64,000 bases of DNA from Microbispora triticiradicis (GCA_003260025.2 QFZU02000187.1:1-64000); one strand, 5' to 3'. Counted from the first letter of the stretch, positions 53,317 through 61,702 are shown. A program made the numbers and translations. Notes: generated by a model from the letters alone, not told the origin.

Positions 53317-53527
53317 CCGCGTCGACGTGCCCGTGACGATCGACGAGTCGCTGTGCATCGAGGGCTGCACGCTGTGCGTGGACGTCTGCCCGCTCGACTC
53401 ACTGGCCATCCACGAGGTCAGCGGCAAGGCGTACATGCACGTGGACGAGTGCTGGTACTGCGGCCCCTGCGCCGACCGGTGCCCCGCCGACGCCGTCACG
53501 GTGAACATCCCCTACCTGCTGCGATAG
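53300..53527 (+). CDS. Ferredoxin-like protein with two 4Fe-4S clusters (AprB-like)
   Basis: A 75-residue iron-sulfur protein. Cluster motif 1 is C19-x3-C23-x2-C26-x3-C30-P; motif 2 is C51-x2-C54-x2-C57-x3-C61-P. The arrangement and the ending DAVTVNIPYLLR resemble the N-terminal part of adenylylsulfate reductase beta subunits, which pass electrons to an AprA-type flavoprotein. Such a flavoprotein is encoded at the end of this operon. AGGA lies 8 bp before the ATG, which is inside the GntR gene. Confidence 0.93.
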   Translation: MTLVNSRVDVPVTIDESLCIEGCTLCVDVCPLDSLAIHEVSGKAYMHVDECWYCGPCADRCPADAVTVNIPYLLR

Positions 53528-53541
53528 AAGGAAATCCCCCC

Positions 53542-54969
53542 ATGCGCACAATCTTCGCCACCGTGGCGCTGCTGGCCGCGGCCGCCGGCGCCCTCTCCGG
53601 GTGCTCCGTCTCCGCGGGCGCCGACGACGGCAAGGAGACCGTGGTCGTCGGATATCAGTCGAAGACCATCAACACGGTGACGGCCGGGACGCTGCTGCGC
53701 GGCCTCGGCTACTTCGAGAAGCGCCTCGGCGGCAGGTACCGGGTCGAGTGGCAGGACTACGACACCGGCGCCCCGATCACCGCCAAGATGGTGGCCGGGA
53801 AGATCGACATCGGGTCGATGGGCGACTACCCGCTTCTCATCAACGCCTCGCGCACCCAGGGCGTGTCCGCCGCCCGGACCCGGCTCGTGTCGGCGACCGG
53901 CTACAACCTGCGCGGCGGGCTCAACTCGGTGGTGGTCGCCCCGTCGTCGAAGGCGCGCACGCTGGCCGACCTGAAGGGTGGGAAGGTGTCGGCCAGCTCC
54001 GGGTCGGCGGGCCACGGCACGCTCGTCCAGGCGCTGGAGCGGGCCGGGCTCGACCCCGCCACCGACGTGGAGGTCGTGAACCAGCAGCCGCCGGTGGGCG
54101 CCTCCGCGCTGCAGTCGGGCAACGTGCAGGGATACGCCCAGTTCGTGGCGTGGCCGGGACTGCTCGTCTTCAAGAACCAGGCCCGGCTCGTGTACGACGG
54201 GTCGGCACTCGACGTGCCGACGTTCCACGGCGTCGTGGTGCGGGAGGCGTACGCGAAGGAGCGGCCCGACGTGCTCCAGGCGTTCCTGCGGGCGCAGATC
54301 GACGCCACGAAGTACCTCCACGAGCACCCCGTCGAGGCCGCCGAGGCGGTCGCGAAGGCGACCGGGCTCCCGGCCGAGGTCGTCTACCTCTACAACGGGC
54401 GCGACGGCATCGCCACCTTCGACGTCACGCTGAAGTCCCGGCTCCTGGCCGCGTTGGACCACGACCAGAAGTACCTGAAGTCCATCGGCACCGACTTCAA
54501 GGGCGTCGACGTGGCGAAGTTCGCCGACGACTCCTATGTCAGGAAGGCGTACGGCGCCTCCTACGACGCCGACGTCGCGGGCACCGTCAACGCGGCGCGC
54601 ATCACCGGGACCGACGCCGCCTGCGGCACCCCGGCCGGCGACCCCGCGAAGGCGGGCGAGCTGTGGCTGGCCGGGGAGGACACGCTCCGTCCCGCGGCCA
54701 CGCCGACCTGCCTGCTGCGGCAGATCGCCACCGCCACCTCGGGCGGCGGGTCCGTACGGGCCGCGTACGTGCCCGACGCGGCCACGGGCACGCACTGGTT
54801 CGCGGACCGGGCCGTCTGGGTGCGCGATCCCGCCGCGGACGAGGACGAGAGGTTCAAGCCCTTCACCACCCGCGACGGCGCGGAGGCGTTCGTGAAGGAG
54901 CACCCCCGGGCGGCGGTCGTCGGCTACGACGAGGCGCTGAAGGCCGCGGTGGGAGGTGCGTCGCGGTGA
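53542..54969 (+). CDS. ABC substrate-binding lipoprotein (SsuA/NrtA type) with C-terminal NosL-like domain
   Basis: A 475-residue lipoprotein with lipobox LSGC (Cys21). Residues 35-335 form a periplasmic binding fold of the sulfonate/nitrate/taurine type (VGYQSKTINTVTAGTLLRGL, KIDIGSMGDYPLLINA). After about residue 375 a separate domain resembles NosL, the copper-binding accessory lipoprotein of nitrous-oxide reductase: TPTCLLRQI, VRAAYVPDAATGTHWFADRA and the ending AEAFVKEHPRAAVVGYDEAL. I have not seen this fusion described; the NosL match rests on pattern only. The ligand is unknown, with sulfonates or metal complexes possible. The stop overlaps the permease start. Confidence 0.85.
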   Translation: MRTIFATVALLAAAAGALSGCSVSAGADDGKETVVVGYQSKTINTVTAGTLLRGLGYFEKRLGGRYRVEWQDYDTGAPITAKMVAGKIDIGSMGDYPLLINASRTQGVSAARTRLVSATGYNLRGGLNSVVVAPSSKARTLADLKGGKVSASSGSAGHGTLVQALERAGLDPATDVEVVNQQPPVGASALQSGNVQGYAQFVAWPGLLVFKNQARLVYDGSALDVPTFHGVVVREAYAKERPDVLQAFLRAQIDATKYLHEHPVEAAEAVAKATGLPAEVVYLYNGRDGIATFDVTLKSRLLAALDHDQKYLKSIGTDFKGVDVAKFADDSYVRKAYGASYDADVAGTVNAARITGTDAACGTPAGDPAKAGELWLAGEDTLRPAATPTCLLRQIATATSGGGSVRAAYVPDAATGTHWFADRAVWVRDPAADEDERFKPFTTRDGAEAFVKEHPRAAVVGYDEALKAAVGGASR

Positions 54970-56159
54970 GCACCCCGGCTCTGGACACGTCCCCGGCCTC
55001 GGAGTCGCCGGCCTCGAAGCCCTCTGGCTCACAGTCCTCTGGCTCGGAGCCCTCGGCCTCGGAGTCCCCGGCCTCGCAGCCCCCTGGCTCGGAGTCCTCT
55101 GGTTCGGAGTCCCCGGCTTCCGGTGCCGTCCCGGCGGTGCGGCCGGGACGGCGCGTACGCGGCCGGGCGACGGCGGCCGGGTTGCGCAGATGGGCGGTGC
55201 GGCTGGGATCCCTGGTGGTCGTCGTCGCGCTGTGGCAGTGGCTGACGACCGCCGACGTCCGCGCCGGGCTGCGGTTCGACCGTCTGCCCTCGCCCGTCGA
55301 GGTCGCGTCGGAGTTCAGCCGGCAACTCGCCGGTGGGCTCTACTATCTCGACCTGGCCCAGAGCATGATCCGCATCCTCACCGGGTTCGCGCTGGCGTCG
55401 GTGGCCGGCATCGCCCTGGGCGTGCTGGTCGCGCGGTCCCGGTGGGCGGCCGACGTGCTGCTGCCGCCCGTCGAGGTCGTCCGGCCGATCCCGGCGATCG
55501 CCCTCGTCCCGATCGCGATCCTGGTGTTCCCCACCGACGAGCAGGGCATCGTGTTCATCACGTTCGCCGCGGCGTTCTTCCCGATCATGGTGAGCACCCG
55601 GCACGCCGTACGGGCGCTGCCCACGCTGTGGGAGGACGCGGTCCGCACCATGGGCGGCGGACGCGCGCACGTGCTGTGGCACGTCGTGCTCCCCGGCACG
55701 CTGCCGGGCGTCTTCGGCGGGCTGTCGGTCGGCATGGGCGTCGCCTGGATCTGCGTGATCTCCGCCGAGATGATCTCCGGCGAGTTCGGCGTCGGCTACC
55801 GGACGTGGCACGCGTACACGGTGGTCGACTATCCGGCGGTGCTCGTCGGCATGGCGTCGATCGGGGTGCTCGGGTGGCTCACCTCCGCCTCGATCGAACT
55901 GCTCGGCCGGCGCCTCACCCGATGGCTGCCCCGTGCCGAAGAGAGGGCCGGAGGGAAGGCCGGAGAGAGGGCCGGAGATAAGGCGGAGGAGAGGACCGAC
56001 GTGCGGGCCGGAGACCGGGAAACCCACGAGCGGGCGACCTTCGAGCAGGCGGCCGGCGGGCGAGCGCCTGGCGAGCGGCCAGCCTTCGATCGCACCGTCG
56101 GCGAGAGAGAGGCCGGCGGGCGGGAAGCCGGCCAGGGCGTCGAGGAGGCCGCCCGATGA
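54966..56159 (+). CDS. ABC transporter permease (SsuC/TauC type) with low-complexity tails
   Basis: A 397-residue protein; the usual family length is about 260. The core (about residues 75-320) has six membrane segments and the EAA loop LWEDAVRTMGGGRAHVLWHVVLPGTLPGV, as in sulfonate/taurine/nitrate permeases. It is flanked by an N-terminal stretch of about 50 residues of Ser/Pro/Ala/Glu repeats (SGSEPSASESPASQPPGSES) and a C-terminal tail of about 80 residues rich in Gly, Glu, Arg and Ala. Both tails are probably disordered and should face the cytoplasm. GTG start overlaps the upstream stop; the stop overlaps the ATPase ATG. Confidence 0.9.
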   Translation: MSTPALDTSPASESPASKPSGSQSSGSEPSASESPASQPPGSESSGSESPASGAVPAVRPGRRVRGRATAAGLRRWAVRLGSLVVVVALWQWLTTADVRAGLRFDRLPSPVEVASEFSRQLAGGLYYLDLAQSMIRILTGFALASVAGIALGVLVARSRWAADVLLPPVEVVRPIPAIALVPIAILVFPTDEQGIVFITFAAAFFPIMVSTRHAVRALPTLWEDAVRTMGGGRAHVLWHVVLPGTLPGVFGGLSVGMGVAWICVISAEMISGEFGVGYRTWHAYTVVDYPAVLVGMASIGVLGWLTSASIELLGRRLTRWLPRAEERAGGKAGERAGDKAEERTDVRAGDRETHERATFEQAAGGRAPGERPAFDRTVGEREAGGREAGQGVEEAAR

Positions 56160-56899
56160 GTGCCACGGTCGCGCCCGCCCTGGAGACGGGGCTCGCCATC
56201 CGGCTGGAGGGCGTGTCCCTCGGCTACGGGCGGCATGCCGTACTGGAGGATCTTCACCTCGACGTGGCCCCTGGCGAGGTCCTGGTGATCGTCGGACCGT
56301 CCGGTTCGGGCAAGTCCACGATCCTGCGGGCCGTCGCCGGGCTGCTGACCCCGCGCGCCGGCCGGGTCCTGGCCCAGGGCGTCCCGGTCACCGGGCCGTC
56401 GCCCGACCGCGCGATGGTCTTCCAGGACGACGCGCTGCTGCCCTGGCGCACGGTCCGGCGCAACGTGGAACTGCCGCTGCGCATCCGCGGCGTGCCGAGG
56501 CGGGAGCGCGGACCGGCCGCCGAGAGCTGGATCGCCCGGGTCGGCCTCGCCGGCTGGGAGGACCGGCTGCCCCGGGAGCTGTCCGGCGGCATGCGGCAGC
56601 GCGTGCAGCTCGCCCGGTCCCTGGCCGCCGCGCCGCGCGCCGTGCTCATGGACGAGCCCTTCGGCGCGCTGGACGCGCAGACCCGGGGCGAGATGCAGCG
56701 CCTGCTGCTGGACGTGCTCCGCGACACGGCCGCCACGGTCGTCTTCGTCACCCACGACGTGGACGAGGCCCTGCTGCTCGCCGACCGGGTCGTCGTGCTC
56801 GGGCGCGGCGGCATCGGACGCGTCCTGCCCGTGCCAGGCCCGCGCACCCCTGAGACCGACCGTGCCGGGCTGCGCGCCTGGATCATCGAGGAGCTGTGA
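56156..56899 (+). CDS. ABC transporter ATP-binding protein (SsuB/TauB type)
   Basis: A 247-residue ATPase with Walker A GPSGSGKST, Q-loop VFQDDALLPWRTVRRNVELPL, signature LSGGMRQRVQLARSL, Walker B AVLMDEPFGALDAQTRGEMQ and switch VTHDVDEALLLADRV. The QDDALLPW and SGGM(R)QR patterns match the nitrate/sulfonate/taurine ATPase group. Overlaps with both neighbours (ATGA, TGATG) show a tight operon. Confidence 0.94.
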   Translation: MSATVAPALETGLAIRLEGVSLGYGRHAVLEDLHLDVAPGEVLVIVGPSGSGKSTILRAVAGLLTPRAGRVLAQGVPVTGPSPDRAMVFQDDALLPWRTVRRNVELPLRIRGVPRRERGPAAESWIARVGLAGWEDRLPRELSGGMRQRVQLARSLAAAPRAVLMDEPFGALDAQTRGEMQRLLLDVLRDTAATVVFVTHDVDEALLLADRVVVLGRGGIGRVLPVPGPRTPETDRAGLRAWIIEEL

Positions 56900-59754
56900 T
56901 GGACATCCCTTCCCCGGCAGACCGCCTGCATCTGGAATGCCAGGTTCTGGTGGTGGGCGGCGGCACCGCGGGGACCATGGCCGCGATCACCGCCGCCGAG
57001 CGCGGCGCCGACGTGATCCTGCTGGAAAAGGCGCACGTACGGCACAGCGGCGCGCTGGCGATGGGCATGGACGGCGTGAACAACGCGGTCATTCCTGGCA
57101 AGGCCACCCCCGAGGACTACGTCGCGGAGATCACCAGGGCCAACGACGGGGTGGTCAACCAGCGCACCGTCCACCAGACGGCGACGCGCGGCTACGACAT
57201 GGTGCGGCGGCTGGAGCGCTACGGCGTGAAGTTCGAGAAGAACGAGCACGGCGACTACGCGGTGCGCCGGGTCCACCGGTCGGGCAGCTACGTCCTGCCC
57301 ATGCCGGAGGGCAAGGACGTCAAGAAGGTCCTCTACCGGGTGCTGCGCCGTCGCGACATCCGCGAGAAGGTGCGCATCGAGAACAGGGTGATGCCGGTCC
57401 GCGTGCTCACGAGCGAGGGCCGGGCCGTCGGCGTGGCCGGGTTCGACACCCGCTCCGGCCGGTTCGTCACGGTCTCCGCCGGAGCCGTGATCCTCGCGAC
57501 CGGCGCGTGCGGGCGGCTCGGCCTGCCCGCCAGCGGCTACCTGTACGGCACGTACGAGAACCCGACCAACGCCGGGGACGGGTACGCGATGGCCTACCAC
57601 GCGGGCGCCGAGCTCAGCGGCATCGAGTGCTTCCAGATCAACCCGCTCATCAAGGACTACAACGGCCCGGCCTGCGCCTACGTGGCCAACCCGTTCGGGG
57701 GCTACCAGGTCAACGCCGAGGGGGAGCGGTTCGTCGACTGCGACTACTGGTCGGGCCAGATGATGGCCGAGGTGGCCGGGGAGATCGCCTCGGCGCGCGG
57801 CCCGATCTACCTCAAGACCACCCACCTGCCGGACGAGACGCTCACCGCGCTGGAGAACATCCTGCACACCACCGAGCGGCCCACCAGGGGCACCTTCCAT
57901 GCCGGGCGCGGGCACGACTACCGCACCCACGACGTGGAGATGCACATCTCCGAGATCGGCCTGTGCGGCGGGCACTCGGCCTCGGGCGTGTGGGTGGACG
58001 AGAACGGCGCGACCACCGTCCCCGGCCTGTACGCCGCGGGCGACCTGGCCTGCGTGCCGCACAACTACATGATCGGCGCGTTCGTCTTCGGGGACCTCGC
58101 CGGGGCCCACGCCGCCGAGCACCACCGTACGGCCGGCGGTCTGCCGGAGGACCAGATCACCGCCGCGCACGAACTGATCTACCGCCCGCTGCGCAACCCC
58201 GACGGCCCGCCGCAGCCGCAGGTCGAGTACAAACTGCGGAGGTTCGTCAACGACTACGTCGCCCCGCCGAAGACCGGCAGGAAGCTCGGCCTCGCGCTGG
58301 AGACGTTCGAGCGGATGCGCGACGAGATCGCGGCCATGGGCGCGCGGACCCCGCACGAGCTGATGCGGTGCGCGGAGGTGACGTTCATCAGGGACTGCGC
58401 CGAGATGGCCGCCCGGTCCTCGCTGGTCCGCACCGAGAGCAGGTGGGGTCTCTACCACGACCGCGCCGACCTGCCCGAGCGGAACGACGACGAGTGGCTC
58501 TTTCACCTCAACCTGCGCAGGAACGCCGCCGGGGCGATGGAGTTCGTCAAGCGCCCGGTCGAGCCGTACCTCGTGCCCGTCGAGGGCTTCACGCCCCGCC
58601 CGGCCGAGCCGGTCGTCGTCGGCGCGTACGGCGCGCCCCGTTCGGTGCGGCGCGGCGGGGGCGGCCGGCTCGCGGTGGAGGCGATCGGGCGCTCGCCGCG
58701 CATCCTCGAACTGCTGCGGCTCGCCGACGGCGAGCCCACACTCGACCAGATCACCCCCTACCTGGCGGAGGCCGACCCGAAGGTCCGCAGGGCGGCCGTC
58801 GCGACGCTGACCGAGACCACGCCCCCGGGCGTGGAGACCGCGCTGGCCCAGGCCCTCGCCGACCAGCACGGCACCGTGCGGCGGGCCGCCGCCACCGGCC
58901 TGCGGGAACTCGTCGAGGTGCTGCCCGCGACCCCCGCCTTCGGCGCCTCCCTCCGTGCGGTGGCCGGTTACGGGGCGAGTCCCGGTGAAGCGGGCCAGGC
59001 GGGAACGAGCCACAGCGGGGTGGGGGAGACCGCGGGCGGGGCCGGCGCGGCGGCCGGGGACCCGATCGTCCGCGCGGCCGTCCTGGACGTCCTGCGGGCG
59101 CTGCGCCTCGGCGACGCCGGCGTGTTCGGGGCGGCGCTCACCGACCCCGACTCCCGGGTGCGGATCGAGGCGGTCAGGGGCCTGGTCTCGCTCGACGACG
59201 CCGGGCGGGTGGCGCTCGCCGCCGGGGACGAGGACCGCGAGGTGCGCGTCTGGGCGGCCAGGGGGCTCGGGACCATCGGCCTGCCCGGCGGCGCCCCGGC
59301 CGTCGTACGGCTCGCCGCCGACCCCGATCCGCTCGTGCGGGCGGCCGCGCTGGAGGCGTCCGCCGGGCTCGGCCCGGCTCTCTACCGCGAGCCCGAAGCC
59401 GGCTTCGACACCGGCTCCGACACCGGCTTCGATCCCGTCTCCGGCTTCGGTGAGACGGCCGTACGGGCTCTGGCGGATCCGGCCTGGGAGGTGAGGGTGG
59501 GCGCGGCCCGCGGGCTGGCGGCCGCCGATCCCGGCATGGCCGCGGGACCGTTGGTGGCGGCGCTCGCAGACCCGCACCTCGACGTGCGCAAGGCCGCGGT
59601 CCTCTCGCTGTCCGCCTGGGCGGCGCGGCGGGACGTGGCCGTCGCCCTGCGCGGCGCGCTCGGCGACTCCGACGCCGACGTCCGCGCGTACGCCCGCAGA
59701 GCGCTGGAGACCGCCGCCCCGGCCGGCGCGGCCGGGGTTCCGGCGGGAGTCTGA
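56899..59754 (+). CDS. AprA/fumarate-reductase-like flavoprotein fused to HEAT repeats
   Basis: A 951-residue protein. The first 560 or so residues are an FAD-dependent oxidoreductase of the succinate dehydrogenase/fumarate reductase/adenylylsulfate reductase group: VVGGGTAGTMAAITAAERGADVILLEKA, ILATGACGRLGLPASGY, PTNAGDGYAMAYHAGAEL, GLYAAGDLACVPHNYM. From about residue 600 to the end are HEAT-like helical repeats with the recurring pattern DPxxRVRxAAVxxL (DPKVRRAAVATL, DSRVRIEAVRGL, DREVRVWAARGL, DLDVRKAAVLSL, DADVRAYARRAL), interrupted by two Gly-rich spacers. It ends the operon that starts with an AprB-like ferredoxin, so the ferredoxin may be its partner. The substrate is unknown. Confidence 0.9.
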   Translation: MDIPSPADRLHLECQVLVVGGGTAGTMAAITAAERGADVILLEKAHVRHSGALAMGMDGVNNAVIPGKATPEDYVAEITRANDGVVNQRTVHQTATRGYDMVRRLERYGVKFEKNEHGDYAVRRVHRSGSYVLPMPEGKDVKKVLYRVLRRRDIREKVRIENRVMPVRVLTSEGRAVGVAGFDTRSGRFVTVSAGAVILATGACGRLGLPASGYLYGTYENPTNAGDGYAMAYHAGAELSGIECFQINPLIKDYNGPACAYVANPFGGYQVNAEGERFVDCDYWSGQMMAEVAGEIASARGPIYLKTTHLPDETLTALENILHTTERPTRGTFHAGRGHDYRTHDVEMHISEIGLCGGHSASGVWVDENGATTVPGLYAAGDLACVPHNYMIGAFVFGDLAGAHAAEHHRTAGGLPEDQITAAHELIYRPLRNPDGPPQPQVEYKLRRFVNDYVAPPKTGRKLGLALETFERMRDEIAAMGARTPHELMRCAEVTFIRDCAEMAARSSLVRTESRWGLYHDRADLPERNDDEWLFHLNLRRNAAGAMEFVKRPVEPYLVPVEGFTPRPAEPVVVGAYGAPRSVRRGGGGRLAVEAIGRSPRILELLRLADGEPTLDQITPYLAEADPKVRRAAVATLTETTPPGVETALAQALADQHGTVRRAAATGLRELVEVLPATPAFGASLRAVAGYGASPGEAGQAGTSHSGVGETAGGAGAAAGDPIVRAAVLDVLRALRLGDAGVFGAALTDPDSRVRIEAVRGLVSLDDAGRVALAAGDEDREVRVWAARGLGTIGLPGGAPAVVRLAADPDPLVRAAALEASAGLGPALYREPEAGFDTGSDTGFDPVSGFGETAVRALADPAWEVRVGAARGLAAADPGMAAGPLVAALADPHLDVRKAAVLSLSAWAARRDVAVALRGALGDSDADVRAYARRALETAAPAGAAGVPAGV

Positions 59755-59807
59755 TCCGCCGCCGCGGGGGCGAGGCCGGCCCGGCCCGGAGGCGTCGACT
59801 CCCCGGC

Positions 59808-59897
59808 GGCGGTTCGGGAGCGCGGCGTTCTCGGGATCGCGGTTCAGGAGCCTGGCGGTTCCGGGAGGGCGGTTCGGGAGCGCGGCGGCTCGCTGTC
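59808..59897. repeat. Intergenic 30-bp tandem repeat, three copies
   Basis: Units start at 59808, 59838 and 59868. The first and third share a perfect 20-mer, GGCGGTTCGGGAGCGCGGCG. The repeat lies between the convergent flavoprotein and rhodanese genes and reaches the rhodanese stop codon. It does not look like a terminator; function unknown. Confidence 0.8.
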
Positions 59898-60330
59898 AGG
59901 AGGGCGCGTGACCCCCGCCGGTGGCGGGCAGTCCCGCCGCCCGCCAGGCCACGAATCCGCCGACGACGTCGGTGGAGCGGGTCAGCCCGAGGTCGTGGAG
60001 CGACGCGGCGGCCAGGCTCGACGTGTAGCCCTCGGAACAGATCACGATGACCTCCACGTCGTATCCGGTCGCCTCCGGCAGCCGGGCGTCCTGGGCGGGA
60101 TCGAAGCGCCACTCCAGGACGTTGCGTTCGACGATCAGCGCGCCGGGCACCTCGCCCTCCGCCGCCCGCTGGGCCGCGGGGCGGATGTCGACGAGCAGGG
60201 CGCCCTCCCGGACCCTGCCGTACGCCTCCTGGGGGGTGAGCCTCCGCAGGCGGCGCCGGCTGTCGGCGAGGATCTCGTCGATGCTCCGGGCGCCCGGCGG
60301 GCGGACCGGCGTCGCCGCGCCCGTCACCAC
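59896..60330 (-). CDS. Rhodanese-like domain protein
   Basis: A 144-residue single-domain rhodanese. It has LLVDIRPAAQRAAEGEVPGA and the active loop CSEGYTSSLAA with Cys98, followed by the final strand VVGGFVAWRAAGLP. A Cys-containing six-residue loop suggests sulfurtransferase activity. The GTG start lies 7 bp inside the end of the cysteine dioxygenase gene, so the two are coupled. It could handle sulfane sulfur or sulfite produced during cysteine breakdown. Confidence 0.9.
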   Translation of the reverse strand: MVTGAATPVRPPGARSIDEILADSRRRLRRLTPQEAYGRVREGALLVDIRPAAQRAAEGEVPGALIVERNVLEWRFDPAQDARLPEATGYDVEVIVICSEGYTSSLAAASLHDLGLTRSTDVVGGFVAWRAAGLPATGGGHAPS

Positions 60331-60776
60331 TGCTCCGCACCTTCCTCGGCGACCTTGGTCAGCCGGCCGTCGGTGAGGTCGTAGCGGCTCATGGTGGACA
60401 GCGGGGGCGAGTAGACGTGCACGCTGACCGCGGGAGCGGTCGAGACGTTGCGCACCTCGTGCACGTAGTCGGGCCCGAACTCGCGCGCGTCACCGGCGTG
60501 GAGATCCCGTTCGACGGTCACGTCGTGTTCGCGCAGGCTGCCGAGGGCGACGGCGAAGGCCCCCCGCGAGCCGCCGTGGTCGTGGAACCCGGTCGACTGA
60601 CCGGGCAGCCAGCTGATCAGCCAGATCTCGTGGTCGTCGTCGCCGTGCAGCCGCTCGTACCAGCGGCCGTCGGTGCTGAGCCGTACGCGCTGGATCCATT
60701 CGTCGGGGGAGGTGGCCAGCGCGTGGGCGATGTCGGCCAGCCGGGTGCGGGTGAGGGTGGGTGCGTTCGCGGTCAT
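60324..60776 (-). CDS. Cysteine dioxygenase
   Basis: A 150-residue cupin. Fe(II) ligands are His65 and His67 in GFHDHGGS and His106 in YVHEVRN. The bacterial cysteine dioxygenase pattern WLPGQSTGFHDHGG is clear, and the spacing suits the family. It oxidises cysteine to cysteine sulfinate. The gene starts 36 bp downstream of a cysteine-containing leader ORF and is coupled to a rhodanese, which fits control by cysteine supply. Confidence 0.92.
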   Translation of the reverse strand: MTANAPTLTRTRLADIAHALATSPDEWIQRVRLSTDGRWYERLHGDDDHEIWLISWLPGQSTGFHDHGGSRGAFAVALGSLREHDVTVERDLHAGDAREFGPDYVHEVRNVSTAPAVSVHVYSPPLSTMSRYDLTDGRLTKVAEEGAEQW

Positions 60777-61092
60777 TCCATGCTCCTGGTCGTGCGGTTC
60801 CGATGCCTCTGCTCACGCGGGTGCGGACGCCGTACAGAGAGCACTCGCCTGCCTGCGGAGATCTACGGGCAGGTTCGACCAGTGGAGAGGCTCCAGGTGC
60901 ATGGGCCAAGGATGCGGGAGAAATACCTACTAAGTCAACCTGGAAAGCGGGGTATAGGGGTGCGGCGGCTCCCGGCGGGCGGGGAGGCATAGGGGAGCGG
61001 GAAAGGGGCAGGTGGGCCCAGGTTGCCGAAGTGAGGCCCCGGAACGAACCCCCGAAGCGAGTCACAGCTTCCCGAAGCGAAAGGTGACGGCG
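60777..61092. other. Leader and promoter region of the cysteine dioxygenase operon
   Basis: About 315 bp between divergent genes. On the minus strand it holds the leader ORF (60813-60902). About 20-40 bp upstream of that is the AT-rich block GTTGACTTAGTAGGTATTTC, a probable promoter or regulator site. The part next to the hemerythrin-like gene (about 60960-61080) shows nothing recognisable. Confidence 0.5.
60813..60902 (-). CDS. Cysteine-type leader peptide (29 aa)
   Basis: A 29-residue upstream ORF, starting MHLEPLHW and containing VDLRRQASALCTASAPA. The pattern VDLxRxASALC near the C-terminus is the conserved core of actinobacterial leader peptides found before sulfur-metabolism operons. 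Ribosome stalling at the Cys codon when Cys-tRNA is short is thought to control downstream expression. It lies 36 bp before the cysteine dioxygenase start, the right distance for an attenuator or a translational switch. Confidence 0.75.
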   Translation of the reverse strand: MHLEPLHWSNLPVDLRRQASALCTASAPA

Positions 61093-61656
61093 TTGACCAC
61101 TACCGAAGACCGCGATGTCATCGACCTGCTGCTGGCGCAGCACGAGCAGATCAAGGGCCTGTTCGCCGGGATCGTCGTGGCGGACGGAGATCGCAAGAGC
61201 GACCTGTTCAACGACCTCGTGCGGCTGCTGGCCGTACACGAGAGCGCGGAGGAGCAGGTCGTGCACCCCGCCGCGCGCTCGTCGGCGGGCGACGAGGTCG
61301 TCGAGGCCCGTCTGCACGAGGAGAGCGAGGCCAAGCACGCCCTCTCCGACCTGTACGACCTCGGCGTGGAGCATCCCGAGTTCGACGCCAGGCTCGCCAT
61401 GCTGGAGAAGGCGGTCGTCGAGCACGCCACCCACGAGGAGCAGGAAGAGTTCCCCCGCCTGCGCCAGGAGCTCTCCGCGGAGCGGCTGCGCCGGATGGCC
61501 GGCGCCGTACGGGCGGCCGAGGCGATCGCGCCCACCCGGCCGCACCCGGGCGCCGGGGAGTCCGCGACCGTGAACATGCTGGCCGGCCCGCCGGTGGCGG
61601 TGTTCGACAAGATCCGCGACGCGGTGCGCGACTGGCGGCAGTCGAACAAGGACTGA
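61093..61656 (+). CDS. Hemerythrin HHE domain protein
   Basis: A 187-residue four-helix protein. Iron ligands of the HHE cation-binding domain are visible in LLLAQHEQIKGLF, LLAVHESAEEQVVHPAA, ARLHEESEAKHAL and VVEHATHEEQEEFP. Such proteins bind di-iron and sense or carry O2, NO or redox signals. The TTG at 61093 follows AAGGTGA at a good distance; a GTG at 61084 is also in frame. The C-terminal 40 residues are a basic, proline-containing tail. Confidence 0.88.
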   Translation: MTTTEDRDVIDLLLAQHEQIKGLFAGIVVADGDRKSDLFNDLVRLLAVHESAEEQVVHPAARSSAGDEVVEARLHEESEAKHALSDLYDLGVEHPEFDARLAMLEKAVVEHATHEEQEEFPRLRQELSAERLRRMAGAVRAAEAIAPTRPHPGAGESATVNMLAGPPVAVFDKIRDAVRDWRQSNKD

Positions 61657-61680
61657 CGGAGACGACGTAGGCGAGCACCT

Positions 61681-61702
61681 CCCGGCGCGGGTCTGCGCCG
61701 GG
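61681..61702 (+). terminator. Terminator hairpin after the hemerythrin-like gene
   Basis: An 8-bp perfect stem (CCCGGCGC / GCGCCGGG, 6-nt loop) starts 24 bp after the stop codon. No T-run. The rest of the 244-bp convergent gap shows nothing further. Confidence 0.55.

Noticed and set aside
12206..60958. TAGGGGT/ACCCCTA as a window-wide regulator motif (near 12206, 30578, 36197, 44436, 60955)
   Set aside because: A few copies of a 7-mer are expected by chance in 64 kb. Only the paired copy at 12206 and the 26-bp elements stand out.
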